This document shows positions 9,034-18,061 of a DNA stretch of 64,000 nt, piece after piece. The notes under the pieces are model-generated. The model was not told the DNA's origin. It worked only from the letters and a program-made list of their open reading frames with translations, and searched no databases. The stretch comes from Pseudomonas sp. Irchel s3h17 (GTDB lineage: Bacteria > Pseudomonadota > Gammaproteobacteria > Pseudomonadales > Pseudomonadaceae): NCBI RefSeq assembly GCF_900187505.1, contig NZ_FYDL01000014.1, positions 62,001 through 126,000 of the forward strand, read 5' to 3'. The position numbers and the translations under genes were made by a program. Position 1 is the stretch's first letter. Every line of letters starts with the position of its first letter.

Positions 9034-10932
9034 TCAAGCGGCTGGCACCCGGCGCTTCTCGGCCATGCGACTGCGACTGTACAGCACGATGATCGCCAGG
9101 ATCGCCAGCACCTGCGCACTCAACGAGTAAGCGTCGGCATGAATCCCCAGCCAGTCGAAATCAAAGAACGGCACCGGCCGTGTGCCAAAGATCCCGGCTT
9201 CCTGCAAGGCTTTCACCCCATGCCCGGCGAACACCACCGACAATGCACACAGCAAGCCGGCGTTGATGCTGAAGAACAGGGCCAGCGGCAGTTTCGCCGA
9301 GCCGCGCAAAATCACCCAGGCCAAGCCCACCAACAGCACCAGTGCTGTCACGCCACCCGCCAGTACCGCCTCATGACCCGCCGGGCCGGCTTGTAGCCAC
9401 AGGGTTTCGTAGAACAGGATCACTTCGAACAGCTCACGGTACACCGAGAAGAACGCCAGGATCGCAAACCCGAAGCGCCCACCGCCGCCCACCAGGCTGC
9501 TCTTGATGTAATCCTGCCAGGCCGCCGCATGGCGACGGTCGTGCATCCAGACCCCAAGCCACAACACCATGACGCTGGCAAACAGCGCCGTCGCACCTTC
9601 CAACAGCTCTCGCTGGGAACCGCTGACGTCGATCACATACGCCGCGAGCGCCCAGGTGCCCAGGCCGGCCAGCAGCGCCAACCCCCATCCGACGTTGACA
9701 CTGCGCACCGCCGATTGCTGACCGGTGTTGCGCAGGAAGGCGAGGATTGCCGCCAGCACCAGGATCGCTTCCAGGCCTTCGCGCAGCAGAATCAACAGAC
9801 CCGAGATGTAACTCAGGGACCAGCTGAGGCCATCGCTGCCCAGCAGGCCGGCGGACTCCTTCAGTTTCGCCTTGGCCACGTCCAGTCGCTGTTCAGCCTG
9901 CTCGACCGGTAAGCCGTCCTGCAACGCCTGACGGTAGGCCATCAGGGATTTTTCAGTGTCTTTGCGCACGACCGCGTCAACGTTATCGAGGGAGCTTTCA
10001 ACCAGCTCGAAGCCTTCCAGATACGCGGCCACCGACAGGTCGTATGCCTGATCGTGCTCACCGGCTCGATACGCGGCGATACTCTTGTCCAGTGTCGCGG
10101 CGGTGTAATCGAGCAGTTGCGCCGGCCCGCGCTTGACCTGCGGTGGCTGGGCACGCTGCGCACGGAAGGTTGCCGCCGCCTCGGGACCTTCGGCCGCCAG
10201 CACCTCGGCCGGCGTCTGGCGCGCCAGGTCGGCAAGGTTGTAGGTCTTCTCGCTTTTTGCCGCTGCCGGGTCGGCACTGAAACTGGCGATGTAGGTGGCC
10301 AGGTCCCAACGCTGCCGCTCGTCGAGCTGATCAGCGAACGACGGCATGTCCGTGCCCTCAATGCCCTGCCCAAGGGTGCTGTAGATCGCGTAGAGGCTCA
10401 GGCGGTCCTGGCGTGCGCTATCACGCAGGTTCGCGGGCGCAGGCTCCAGGCCAACGCCTGCGGGGCCATCGCCAGCGCCACTGTCGCCGTGGCACACCGA
10501 GCAGTGCTGTGCATACAGCGGTGCGCCCCGCGTGGGGTCCGGGGTAATGATCGGGGCCTGGCTGACCTCGTAGGCCACTGCCAGTTTCGCCCCCAGCTGT
10601 CGTGCCTGACGGGCGACGCTCGCACCGTCCTGGCGTTCGTCGACAGCCTTGCGCAGGGCCGATACGCCCTGCTCCAGCTCAGCCTTCTGCGGCTTGGCCG
10701 GCAGCGACGCGACAAAGCCTTGCAGCGCCTTTAAAAACTCAACCTGCTCCTGGTACTCGGCCGCATCGATCACCTTGCCCGCCGCTACCGTAGCCGGGTA
10801 ATCCGCACCCACGTAGTCGAGTACATGCAGGGCTTGAGGGGCGCCTTCCACGGTGTCGGCCAGCAGGTTGAAACTGCACAGTGCAAACAACGGAAAGACC
10901 AACCAGGCCAGAAAACGGGACGGCGCAGTCAT
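9034..10932 (-). CDS. Cytochrome c - FTR1 iron permease fusion
   Basis: A 632-residue membrane protein. A signal peptide (cleavage near LLADTVEG) precedes a periplasmic helical region and a cytochrome c domain with the haem site CSVCH at residues 144-148 and a likely methionine ligand in TDMPSF near 196. The C-terminal part is an FTR1/EfeU-type permease with two REXXE motifs, REGLE (384-388) and RELFE later, which bind ferric iron during transport. FTR1 permeases need a partner that oxidises ferrous iron; the fused cytochrome may take those electrons. This coupling is inference. No Fur box that I would trust is visible upstream. Confidence 0.88.
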   Translation of the reverse strand: MTAPSRFLAWLVFPLFALCSFNLLADTVEGAPQALHVLDYVGADYPATVAAGKVIDAAEYQEQVEFLKALQGFVASLPAKPQKAELEQGVSALRKAVDERQDGASVARQARQLGAKLAVAYEVSQAPIITPDPTRGAPLYAQHCSVCHGDSGAGDGPAGVGLEPAPANLRDSARQDRLSLYAIYSTLGQGIEGTDMPSFADQLDERQRWDLATYIASFSADPAAAKSEKTYNLADLARQTPAEVLAAEGPEAAATFRAQRAQPPQVKRGPAQLLDYTAATLDKSIAAYRAGEHDQAYDLSVAAYLEGFELVESSLDNVDAVVRKDTEKSLMAYRQALQDGLPVEQAEQRLDVAKAKLKESAGLLGSDGLSWSLSYISGLLILLREGLEAILVLAAILAFLRNTGQQSAVRSVNVGWGLALLAGLGTWALAAYVIDVSGSQRELLEGATALFASVMVLWLGVWMHDRRHAAAWQDYIKSSLVGGGGRFGFAILAFFSVYRELFEVILFYETLWLQAGPAGHEAVLAGGVTALVLLVGLAWVILRGSAKLPLALFFSINAGLLCALSVVFAGHGVKALQEAGIFGTRPVPFFDFDWLGIHADAYSLSAQVLAILAIIVLYSRSRMAEKRRVPAA

Positions 10933-11035
10933 GAATGAGTCTCAAATGGAAATACGAAGTTACACATTGTTCACTCTCAATGCCCTTCGCTCAAGCTTTG
11001 TCGTCTTTACGTTCAGGATTTCAGTGCGCACAAAC

Positions 11036-11063
11036 AAAAAAGGCGACCTGATCAGGTCGCCTT
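11036..11063 (-). terminator. Rho-independent terminator of the LysE-family gene
   Basis: A perfect palindrome, aaggcgacctgatcaggtcgcctt, is followed on the minus strand by a T-run. It lies 17 bases beyond the stop of the leftward LysE-type gene. Confidence 0.85.
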
Positions 11064-11080
11064 GATTAACCGCTGACGGC

Positions 11081-11713
11081 TTACACCGCGGCCTTGCGAA
11101 TGGTTGCCAGCAAACCGGCTGCACCGACAAACAAACCGGCGAACGCGCGGTTCATCCGGCGCTGTTGCTTGGGCGTGCGCAGCAGACGCAGGACCTTGGA
11201 GGCCAAGCCCGTGTAGCCGGCCATGACGATCAGGTCGACGCAGATCATGGTCACGCCCAGGATCAGGTACTGCGCCACCAGCGGTGCATGGGGGTCAATG
11301 AACTGCGGCAGCACGGCCAGCATGAACACCAGTGCCTTGGGGTTGCTGATGTTGACCAGGAAGCCGCGGAACACCAATGCCAGTGGCTTGCCGATCGGGC
11401 GGATGGCGGCGTCATCGCTCAGGTCGCTGGGCAGCGCACGCCATTGCTTGACCGCCAGGTAGACCAGGTAGGCCACGCCGAACCATTTGATCGCGTAGAA
11501 CGCCGTGGACGAAGCGGCGAGGATCGCACCAACACCAGCGGCGACAATCGCAATCTGCATCGCCAGCCCCAATTGCAGGCCAAGGGCGTTCCAGTAGCCG
11601 CGCCAAAAACCGTACTGCAGGCCGCAGGACATCGACGCAATGGCGCCGGCGCCCGGGGAAAGACTGATCACCCAGCAGGCGGCAAAAAACGCCAGCCATG
11701 TCTCAAGCACCAT
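11081..11713 (-). CDS. LysE/RhtB family amino-acid exporter
   Basis: Inner-membrane exporter of 210 residues with six hydrophobic segments. The SPGAGAIASMSCGLQYG motif in the first loop and NPKALVFMLAVLPQFI in the middle are the signatures of the RhtB/LysE superfamily. These proteins export amino acids such as homoserine, threonine or lysine; the substrate here is not evident. The ATG is preceded by GAGGTG five bases away. The gene is a single unit ending at its own terminator. Confidence 0.9.
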   Translation of the reverse strand: MVLETWLAFFAACWVISLSPGAGAIASMSCGLQYGFWRGYWNALGLQLGLAMQIAIVAAGVGAILAASSTAFYAIKWFGVAYLVYLAVKQWRALPSDLSDDAAIRPIGKPLALVFRGFLVNISNPKALVFMLAVLPQFIDPHAPLVAQYLILGVTMICVDLIVMAGYTGLASKVLRLLRTPKQQRRMNRAFAGLFVGAAGLLATIRKAAV

Positions 11714-11828
11714 TGCACACCTCGACTCAGACTCGTGTTAGGCGTCTAAGCTAATGCGCCGGCCAGCGAATGACTATCGATTTTTTGCAGGAAACGGCCG
11801 CTGCCGACCAGCGTTGTCGCTCACCCGG

Positions 11829-12410
11829 TTATTTTTCAAAGCCGCTGGAAGGCAAGACGTCGCTGCCGCGCCAGCGTCGAACCGAGCGCTGGAAGAACAG
11901 ACTGTTAGGCACTTGCACCATGGCGCTGCCGGTACCCAGTTCTTCGGCCTCGATCAGCGTGGTGTACAGCAGGTTGATCGCCACGACCCGACCTTTGACG
12001 CCGGGCTTGTCGGTGGTGTCCACCAACTCGACCACGTCGCCAAGCCGGAACGGGCCGACCGTGAAGATCAGGATCGCGCACAACAGGTTGGACAGCACGC
12101 TCCACATGGCGAAGAACGCCACGGCGGCCACCGCCACAAAGCCGGACAGGGCTGTCCACAGTACCGTGGCGGAAACACCCAGGCGCTCCAGCACAAAGAT
12201 CAGCGCACTGCCCATGATCAGCCAGCGCAAACCACCCCGTAGCGGCATCAGCAACTGCGGCGGGAACGGATAGCGCTCGCCCAGGCGGGTCAGGCCCTTG
12301 GCTACGAAGCGCTGGGTCAGGTAACCCGCCAACAGGATCAGCAGAATCTGCACGCCGAGCCAGATCGGCTCGACCCACACCGCCGGCAGCGGCAGCTTGA
12401 AGGCCTCCAT
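11829..12410 (-). CDS. Small MscS-type mechanosensitive channel domain protein
   Basis: A 193-residue protein with two or three N-terminal membrane helices (WLGVQILLILLAGYL) and the MscS pore-lining and beta domain: LSGFVAVAAVAFFAMWSVLSN, then GPFRLGDVVEL and VVAINLLYTTLIEAE. It lacks the C-terminal alpha/beta cage of full MscS, ending soon after the beta domain. A role in osmotic relief is likely but not proven. Its ATG overlaps the stop codon of the ABC-F gene by one base (TGATG), so translation is probably coupled. Confidence 0.82.
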   Translation of the reverse strand: MEAFKLPLPAVWVEPIWLGVQILLILLAGYLTQRFVAKGLTRLGERYPFPPQLLMPLRGGLRWLIMGSALIFVLERLGVSATVLWTALSGFVAVAAVAFFAMWSVLSNLLCAILIFTVGPFRLGDVVELVDTTDKPGVKGRVVAINLLYTTLIEAEELGTGSAMVQVPNSLFFQRSVRRWRGSDVLPSSGFEK

Positions 12411-14320
12411 CAGGACAGCGCCTCCAGCTCCGCCTGCATGTTCTCAAGAAGTTCCAGAGATTCCATCCAGGCCTCTTCCAGCTCGGCTTCCCGGACCTTC
12501 AGCTTCGCTTGCTCGGCCAGCAGATCACGCAGTTCGTTCTTGCGCGCCGGTTCGTAAATATCGCTGTCGCCGAGGCTGGCATCGACCTTCGCCAGCTTCT
12601 CGTGCAGCTTGCCCAACTCGGCTTCCAGCTTGTCGGCCTCGCGCTTGTGCGGTGCCAGTTGCTGGCGCAACGCGGCAGCGGCCTGGCGCTGGGCTTTCTT
12701 GTCGGTCTTGTCCGGATTGACCGGCGTGGTGTTCACCGGCGCGTTGCGCTGACGGTACTCGACCAGCCAACGGGCATAGTCTTCCAGATCGCCGTCGAAC
12801 TCTTCGACCTTGCCATCGGCCACCAGGAAGAAGTTATCGGTGGTGCTCTTGAGCAGATGACGGTCGTGAGAAACCACCAGCACCGCGCCACTGAACTCCT
12901 GCAGGGCCATGGTCAGCGCCAGGCGCATTTCCAGGTCCAGGTGGTTGGTCGGTTCGTCGAGCAACAGCAGGTTCGGGCGATCCCAGGCGATCAACGCCAG
13001 CGCCAGGCGAGCCTTTTCGCCCCCCGAGAAATTCAGCACCGGCTCATCGATCCGCGCACCGCGGAAGTCGAATCCACCAAGGAAGTCGCGCAACGCCTGT
13101 TCACGCTCGGTCGGTGCCAGGCGCTGCAAATGCAGCAACGGGCTGGCTTTCGAATCCAGCGAGTCCAACTGATGCTGGGCAAAGTAGCCCACCACCGTGT
13201 TCTCGCCACGGGTCAAGCGGCCGGCCAAAGGCTCCAGCTCACCGGAGAGGTTTTTGATCAGGGTCGATTTGCCCGCACCGTTAGGACCAAGCAGGCCGAT
13301 CCGCGCACCCGGGGTCAGTTGCAGCTTGACCTTCTCCAGCACGGTTTTCTCGCCATAGCCCAGACGGGCGTCGGACAGGTCGATCAGCGGGCTGGAAATC
13401 TTCGTCGACTCACGGAAGACGAAATCGAACGGCGAATCGACGTGGGCGGCAGACAGCTCTTCCATCCGCTCCAGCGCCTTGATCCGGCTCTGGGCCTGGC
13501 GGGCCTTGGTGGCCTGGGCCTTGAAGCGGGCAATGTAGCTTTCCATGTGCGCGCGTTGCGCCTGCTGCTTCTCGTAGGCTTGTTGCTGCTGGGCCAGACG
13601 CTCGGCACGGGCCCGTTCGAACGCCGAGTAGCCACCGCGGTACAGCGTAATCTTGCGTTGATCGACGTGAGCCACGTGATCGACCACGGCATCGAGGAAA
13701 TCCCGGTCGTGGGAAATCAGCAGCAAGGTCCCCGGGTAGCCCTTGAGCCACTCTTCCAGCCAGATAATGGCATCGAGGTCCAAGTGGTTGGTAGGTTCGT
13801 CGAGCAGCAACAGGTCCGACGGACACATCAATGCCTGCGCCAGGTTCAGACGCATCCGCCAGCCACCGGAGAAATCTCCGACCTGACGATCCATCTGTTC
13901 ATTCGTGAACCCCAACCCCGCGAGCAGCTTGCGGGCGCGAGCGTCGGCCGTATAGCCATCGGCGCTGTCGAGCTCCGAATGCAGGCGCGCCTGGGCGGCA
14001 CCGTCATGGGCCGCTTCGGCCGCGGCGAGGTCGCGTTGCACCTCACGCAGGCGCAGGTCACCATCGAGCACGTAGTCGACCGCCAGGCGTTCGAGCGTGT
14101 CGATCTCCTGGCGCATGTGGGCGATGCGCCAGTCGGCCGGCAGGAAGCAATCACCCGAGTCCGGGTGCAGGTCACCCAGGAGCAAGGCGAACAGGCTCGA
14201 TTTGCCGGCGCCGTTGGCACCGATGAGGCCGGCTTTATGGCCGGCGTGCAGGATCAGCTCGGCGTCTTCTAGCAGACGTTGCGGGCCACGCTGTAAAGTC
14301 AGGTTCTGAAGTCGAATCAT
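12410..14320 (-). CDS. ABC-F family ATP-binding protein (YheS-like)
   Basis: A 636-residue cytoplasmic ATPase with tandem ABC domains and no membrane segment. Walker A motifs are GANGAGKSS (near residue 31) and GPNGAGKST (near 345); LLLLDEPTNHLDLD occurs in both halves, separated by the basic P-site linker, and a coiled-coil forms the last 80 residues. ABC-F proteins bind the ribosomal E site and relieve stalls. Length and layout match E. coli YheS better than EttA. I used the internal ATG at 14320 (MIRLQNLTLQRG), where homology begins. It forms a coupled pair with the MscS-type gene. Confidence 0.92.
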   Translation of the reverse strand: MIRLQNLTLQRGPQRLLEDAELILHAGHKAGLIGANGAGKSSLFALLLGDLHPDSGDCFLPADWRIAHMRQEIDTLERLAVDYVLDGDLRLREVQRDLAAAEAAHDGAAQARLHSELDSADGYTADARARKLLAGLGFTNEQMDRQVGDFSGGWRMRLNLAQALMCPSDLLLLDEPTNHLDLDAIIWLEEWLKGYPGTLLLISHDRDFLDAVVDHVAHVDQRKITLYRGGYSAFERARAERLAQQQQAYEKQQAQRAHMESYIARFKAQATKARQAQSRIKALERMEELSAAHVDSPFDFVFRESTKISSPLIDLSDARLGYGEKTVLEKVKLQLTPGARIGLLGPNGAGKSTLIKNLSGELEPLAGRLTRGENTVVGYFAQHQLDSLDSKASPLLHLQRLAPTEREQALRDFLGGFDFRGARIDEPVLNFSGGEKARLALALIAWDRPNLLLLDEPTNHLDLEMRLALTMALQEFSGAVLVVSHDRHLLKSTTDNFFLVADGKVEEFDGDLEDYARWLVEYRQRNAPVNTTPVNPDKTDKKAQRQAAAALRQQLAPHKREADKLEAELGKLHEKLAKVDASLGDSDIYEPARKNELRDLLAEQAKLKVREAELEEAWMESLELLENMQAELEALS

Positions 14321-14370
14321 AATGGCGGCGGAGTCTACCAGCTTCGCTCGCAACTGGCGCGAGTAGCACT

Positions 14371-14835
14371 ATGTCCTCTGACCTGTGGAGCTTTTCCCTC
14401 AGCACTTACGCCCGCCCGGGTGTAGAGGACGCCTGCCTGGCACTGCAAGCGGCGGGTGCCAACGTCTGCTTGCTGCTCTGCGCCTGCTGGCTCGGCGAAC
14501 GCGGCGTGGCGTGCAACCCGCAACGCCTGCAACAGCTCCTGCTACTGGCGGAGCCCTGGGACTCACAGGTGGTGCAGCCGCTACGACAGTTACGCCTGCA
14601 ATGGAAAGCCGCTGCGGCTGCGGACGCACCACTCGGCATCCTGCGAGCGCAAGTCAAGGCATTGGAGTTGGAGGCCGAGCGGCAATTGTTGTTGCGACTG
14701 GAACAGTCGGCGCGGGAGTGGCCGACGGGTCAAGCGAACGACTTGGCCGCGTGGCAGGAAGGATTGGCGGCAAGCGCCGCCAACCTGAGTCGCGACGCGC
14801 TGCATCAGCTGCGCGTCGCGATGACCGATGCTTAG
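14371..14835 (+). CDS. TIGR02444 family protein
   Basis: A 154-residue protein recognised by FSLSTYARPGVEDACLALQ and VCLLLCACWLGERG, which define the TIGR02444 family of unknown function. It appears soluble and alpha-helical with no signal peptide. It faces algP, and the two stop codons overlap by four bases at 14832-14835. It is divergent from the ABC-F gene with a 50-base gap, so their promoters overlap. No reaction is known. Confidence 0.85.
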   Translation: MSSDLWSFSLSTYARPGVEDACLALQAAGANVCLLLCACWLGERGVACNPQRLQQLLLLAEPWDSQVVQPLRQLRLQWKAAAAADAPLGILRAQVKALELEAERQLLLRLEQSAREWPTGQANDLAAWQEGLAASAANLSRDALHQLRVAMTDA

Positions 14836-15719
14836 GAAGCGCTGGTCGAGGTGCTGGTTGCAGCTGCCGGTGCAGACGAAGCCGCCGGGGTGCTTGCCGC
14901 TGGGGCAGGTGTAGCCGGTGCCGCAGGTTTCGCTGCTACTGGTGCGGCGGCAGGTTTTTTCACCGCAGGCTTCGCAGCCGGTTTCGCAGCAACAGGTTTC
15001 GCAACCGGTTTGGCGGCGGCAGGCCTGACGGGCGCTTTGGCGACTGGCTTGGCGGCGACTTTAGCGGCAGCAGGTCTGGCGGCCGGTTTCGCGGCTACAG
15101 GTTTGGCAGCCGGCTTGGCGGCGGCTGTTTTAGCAACAGGCTTGGCAGCGGGTCTGGCCGCAGCCGGTTTCGCGGCGCTGGCGGCAACCGGTTTTTTCGC
15201 TGCTGGCTTGGCAGGTGCCTTGGCAGCAGGTTTGGCGGCGGCTTTCACGGGCGCCTTGGCAGCAGCCGGTTTGGCTGCTGGTTTTTTTGTGGCCGTCGCG
15301 GCAGCGGCAGGCTTGGCCGAACGCTGGGTCAGTAGCTTGCCGACAGCTTCCTTCACACGACCAACACCCTGGGCCAGTTTCAGGCTTTCCTGGGCGTCGC
15401 GCTTGAGTTGCAGAATGTAGTTGCGCGTCTCGGACTGACGATCCTTGAGTGCGTCGAGCAGCTCTTCAAGTTCTTGTACCGCACCTTTGGCCTTGGCCTG
15501 TGCCTTGGCTTTGCCGGCCGCCGCAGCGTCCTGCAATTTGGTGCGAGAATTGTGCAGTTTTTCCTGTGCTTTTCCGCGCTGCTTTTCCAGCTTGGCGAGC
15601 AGTTTTTCAGCATCAGCCAAGGCTTGGGAGCAAGCATTTTCCAAGTGCTCGAGCAGGCTGCCCGTGAGATTCTGGAGTAAGTGCAACGGAGTATTTACAG
15701 GCTTCTTATTGGCCGACAT
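14832..15719 (-). CDS. algP: AlgP, histone-like alginate regulatory protein
   Basis: A 295-residue protein in two parts. Residues 1-135 are charged and helical (SANKKPVNTPLHLLQNLTGS at the start, then many Lys/Glu residues, probably coiled coil). Residues 135-295 are almost only Ala, Lys and Pro in KPAA-type units, resembling eukaryotic histone H1 tails. In P. aeruginosa AlgP (AlgR3) binds DNA and is reported to affect algD transcription. A strong AGGAGG site fixes the start. The tail repeats make slippage likely, so length should vary between strains. Confidence 0.92.
   Translation of the reverse strand: MSANKKPVNTPLHLLQNLTGSLLEHLENACSQALADAEKLLAKLEKQRGKAQEKLHNSRTKLQDAAAAGKAKAQAKAKGAVQELEELLDALKDRQSETRNYILQLKRDAQESLKLAQGVGRVKEAVGKLLTQRSAKPAAAATATKKPAAKPAAAKAPVKAAAKPAAKAPAKPAAKKPVAASAAKPAAARPAAKPVAKTAAAKPAAKPVAAKPAARPAAAKVAAKPVAKAPVRPAAAKPVAKPVAAKPAAKPAVKKPAAAPVAAKPAAPATPAPAASTPAASSAPAAATSTSTSAS
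14835..15320 (-). repeat. Degenerate KPAA-coding repeat region inside algP
   Basis: About 480 bases code for repeated AKPAA, AKPVA and ARPAA units. The DNA shows a recurring 12-base-like pattern around ggcagcaggtttggc with drift. It is coding, not intergenic, and explains the alanine-glycine-rich reading frames on the opposite strand. Confidence 0.85.
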
Positions 15720-15911
15720 GGTTTACCTCCTGGCTGACGTGGGTGCGGCTCATACTAGACCTCTGCTGCTACCGCCGCTAGGGCATGTTGACAGTATCGA
15801 TGGCCGTGCGTTGCACCAAACTGAAAATGTTCTGCACACCTCTCAAAGCAGTTCACCGGCCATGCCATTCTCGCTGGCATAATCCACCGCATTCCAGACT
15901 GGAGAACGCCC

Positions 15912-16577
15912 ATGTCGCGTTACCTGTTGTTGCCCTTGTGCGTGGTATTTTCGACGGTGTATGCCACTGAGAAAAACCCGAACAATGATGCCCACGATCT
16001 TGCCTACAGCCTCGGCGCCAGCCTGGGCGAGCGCTTGCGCCAAGAGGTTCCGCAGTTGCAGATTCAAGCACTGGTAGAAGGCCTGCAACAGGCCTACCAG
16101 GGCAAGCCGCTGGCGCTCAAGGATGAGCGAATCGAACAGATCCTGGCCGAGCACGAAGCACAGATTGCCGAGCAGCCCGCGCTGCCACAAAGCGAGATAG
16201 CCCTGGAAAAAGAGCGCCGTTTCTTGACCACTGAAAAAGCCAGGCCCGGCGTCCGGGAACTGGCCGATGGCATCCTGCTGACCGAGCTGGTTGCAGGTAA
16301 TGGGACCAAGGCCGGAGCCAATGGCAAGGTACAGGTTCGCTACATCGGCAGGCTGCCCGACGGCACGGTGTTCGACCAGAACGATCAGGCCCAATGGTTC
16401 AGCCTCGACAGCGTGATCAACGGCTGGCGCAGCGCATTGCAGCAAATGCCGGTCGGGGCAAAATGGCGCCTGGTGATCCCGTCGGCGCAGGCCTATGGTG
16501 CCGACGGTGCGGGGGACCTGATCGCACCGTTCACGCCGCTGGTGTTTGAAGTGGAACTGCTCGGGGCAACAGGCTGA
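15912..16577 (+). CDS. FKBP-type peptidyl-prolyl cis-trans isomerase
   Basis: A 221-residue folding catalyst. A signal peptide (YLLLPLCVVFSTVYA) suggests a periplasmic location. It is followed by an FKBP N-terminal dimerisation helix region (DLAYSLGASLGERLRQ) and an FKBP domain in the last 110 residues: VRYIGRLPDGTVFDQ, VINGWRSALQQMPVGAKWRL and PSAQAYG. The layout resembles FkpA/Mip proteins. It is transcribed divergently from algP and convergently to algQ, with a hairpin terminator after it. Confidence 0.9.
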   Translation: MSRYLLLPLCVVFSTVYATEKNPNNDAHDLAYSLGASLGERLRQEVPQLQIQALVEGLQQAYQGKPLALKDERIEQILAEHEAQIAEQPALPQSEIALEKERRFLTTEKARPGVRELADGILLTELVAGNGTKAGANGKVQVRYIGRLPDGTVFDQNDQAQWFSLDSVINGWRSALQQMPVGAKWRLVIPSAQAYGADGAGDLIAPFTPLVFEVELLGATG

Positions 16578-16593
16578 ACAAACTGCCCAAACG

Positions 16594-16621
16594 AAAAACG
16601 GTGCGCAAGGCGCACCGTTTT
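16594..16621. terminator. Terminator between the FKBP gene and algQ
   Basis: The inverted repeat aaacggtgcgc / gcgcaccgttt with flanking A and T runs sits between convergent stop codons, 17 bases after the FKBP stop and 22 bases from the algQ stop. Confidence 0.8.
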
Positions 16622-16643
16622 GCAGTTTGCTCGCGATCGAGGC

Positions 16644-17102
16644 TCAGGCCTGCGCGGGCACTTCTTCCTTGTGAGCCGTGTGCAGCACTTCGATCAGGCA
16701 GTCTTCAAGTTCGAAGCGCTCATGCAGCAAACCACCCAGCTCCTTGAACTTCTCGGCAACGCACTTGCCGGCATCGCACAGGTCGTTGAACGCCAGCAGC
16801 TTTTCCGTGATGACGTCGATGCGCGGGTAAATCGTATCGGCCAGTTCCAGCCCGCGCTTGTCACCAAACGCCTTGGCCTCACCGGTGAGTTGCTCATAGA
16901 TCTCGAAATGACCGGCAGACACATAGTCGACCAGGACACCACAGAACTCCTGCAACGGCTTTCGGTCTTCGCCTAGAGCCTCAGGCTTGGCGCCGAGAGC
17001 ATCATAGGCTCGAACCAGTTCGTGACGCTCCTGCAACCAGCGATCGATCAGCAGATGCACTCCACCCCAGCGTTCCTGAGCATTCTGACAACTTTCGAGC
17101 AT
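16644..17102 (-). CDS. algQ: AlgQ, Rsd-family anti-sigma-70 regulator
   Basis: A 152-residue helical protein of the Rsd/AlgQ family, which binds region 4 of sigma-70 and shifts RNA polymerase toward alternative sigma factors; in P. aeruginosa it influences alginate and siderophore genes. MLESCQNAQERWGGVHLLIDRWLQERHELV is the conserved first helix pair (start through residue 30), and CGVLVDYVSAGHFEIYEQL is the central block. The ATG at 17102 matches family starts; an 82-codon upstream extension is spurious. It sits in the alginate-regulator block beside algP and near algR. Confidence 0.94.
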   Translation of the reverse strand: MLESCQNAQERWGGVHLLIDRWLQERHELVRAYDALGAKPEALGEDRKPLQEFCGVLVDYVSAGHFEIYEQLTGEAKAFGDKRGLELADTIYPRIDVITEKLLAFNDLCDAGKCVAEKFKELGGLLHERFELEDCLIEVLHTAHKEEVPAQA

Positions 17103-17280
17103 GGTGATCTCTCTTCCCTTATGGGTAATGTCGCCCGCACTCGCCGCAAGACTTGAAGCCTCAGGCTCCGGCCAGGCAAAGCACCATCGAGCAACATAAA
17201 TCCAATGATACGTGCGGGCCAGATTATGCTCGCACGCCAATGGCTTCAAGGTACGCAGGAGACAAAGTTCATACAAGTGT

Positions 17281-17832
17281 TTAATCGCCTCCCGGCCCCC
17301 GGTGCGACGACTCGCCGCTGGACGGTCGCCCAAAGGCGTGCCAGACAAGCAGCAGGATCTGGTAACCCGCGAGAATCATGACCGCCACAAAGAACAGCAG
17401 GCTCCACTCGGGGATGCTCAGATCAAGCAGCGACCAGGAAATTTGCGCACAAACTTCCGTGCCATCAAACGCCTGCTTCAGGAGGCACAGCAACGGCAGG
17501 TTTGCGGGGTCCTCCAGCGCACCGGGATAGCAGGCCACCAACTGCTGCACCGGATCGCTTTGCAACATCACCTGTCGCCAGGCGAGGGCCATGCCGGCAA
17601 CGGCCCAGGCCAGGCTCAACAGCCAGTACAGCAAACAGCCTGCCCGTTGCGGGCCATGCAGTGAAGCGACCATGCATACGACGGTGAACAGCATCAGGAA
17701 AAAACGCTGCAACATGCACAGGCCGCAGAGCGTGAGCCCGATGGCGTACTCCAGGTAATACGACGCCCCCAACGCCACGGCACCTGCAACAAAGGCCATG
17801 AAAAACAGGGAGCGAGAGCAGGCCAGGAACAT
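17281..17832 (-). CDS. dsbB: Disulfide bond formation protein B
   Basis: Inner-membrane quinone-linked oxidase that reoxidises DsbA. The 183-residue product has four membrane segments, the first redox pair CGLC at residues 36-39 and periplasmic cysteines at about 101, 116 and 128, from which the second pair comes. The first 40 residues (LEYAIGLTLCGLCMLQRFFL) are typical. P. aeruginosa has two DsbB paralogues; this position matches the one called dsbH, so the symbol could be either. The ribosome site is weak, and a T-run lies 10-20 bases before the start. Confidence 0.9.
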   Translation of the reverse strand: MFLACSRSLFFMAFVAGAVALGASYYLEYAIGLTLCGLCMLQRFFLMLFTVVCMVASLHGPQRAGCLLYWLLSLAWAVAGMALAWRQVMLQSDPVQQLVACYPGALEDPANLPLLCLLKQAFDGTEVCAQISWSLLDLSIPEWSLLFFVAVMILAGYQILLLVWHAFGRPSSGESSHRGPGGD

Positions 17833-18061
17833 GGCTTATCCGTAAAAAAAGAGACCGGTATTTACGGTAGAGGAAAGCGCTGGGACCTTACAAGACGGGC
17901 CAGTGGAGAGACTTCGCCGCAGCGGTAAGGAATTCCCGATAGAAGCGACGGGACCGAGTGTAGTCACCTGTAGGATGATGCCTAGGCCAAGCCTTTCAGA
18001 TGAATATCCGGCGCGACCAACAGCAGGCCCTCCCCCTACGGAAGAGCCTGCAAGCCGACGC
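17833..18061. other. Intergenic region between hemY and dsbB
   Basis: No convincing gene is visible in these 229 bases. On the minus strand a short inverted repeat, ccgtaaa / tttacgg, encloses a T-run just before dsbB. On the plus strand six GGA triplets fall within about 120 bases, without a terminator after them. It presumably holds the dsbB promoter. Confidence 0.4.

Noticed and set aside
14851..15420. Ala/Gly-rich plus-strand frame
   Set aside because: Reverse reading of the KPAA repeats of algP. It looks repetitive only because algP is.
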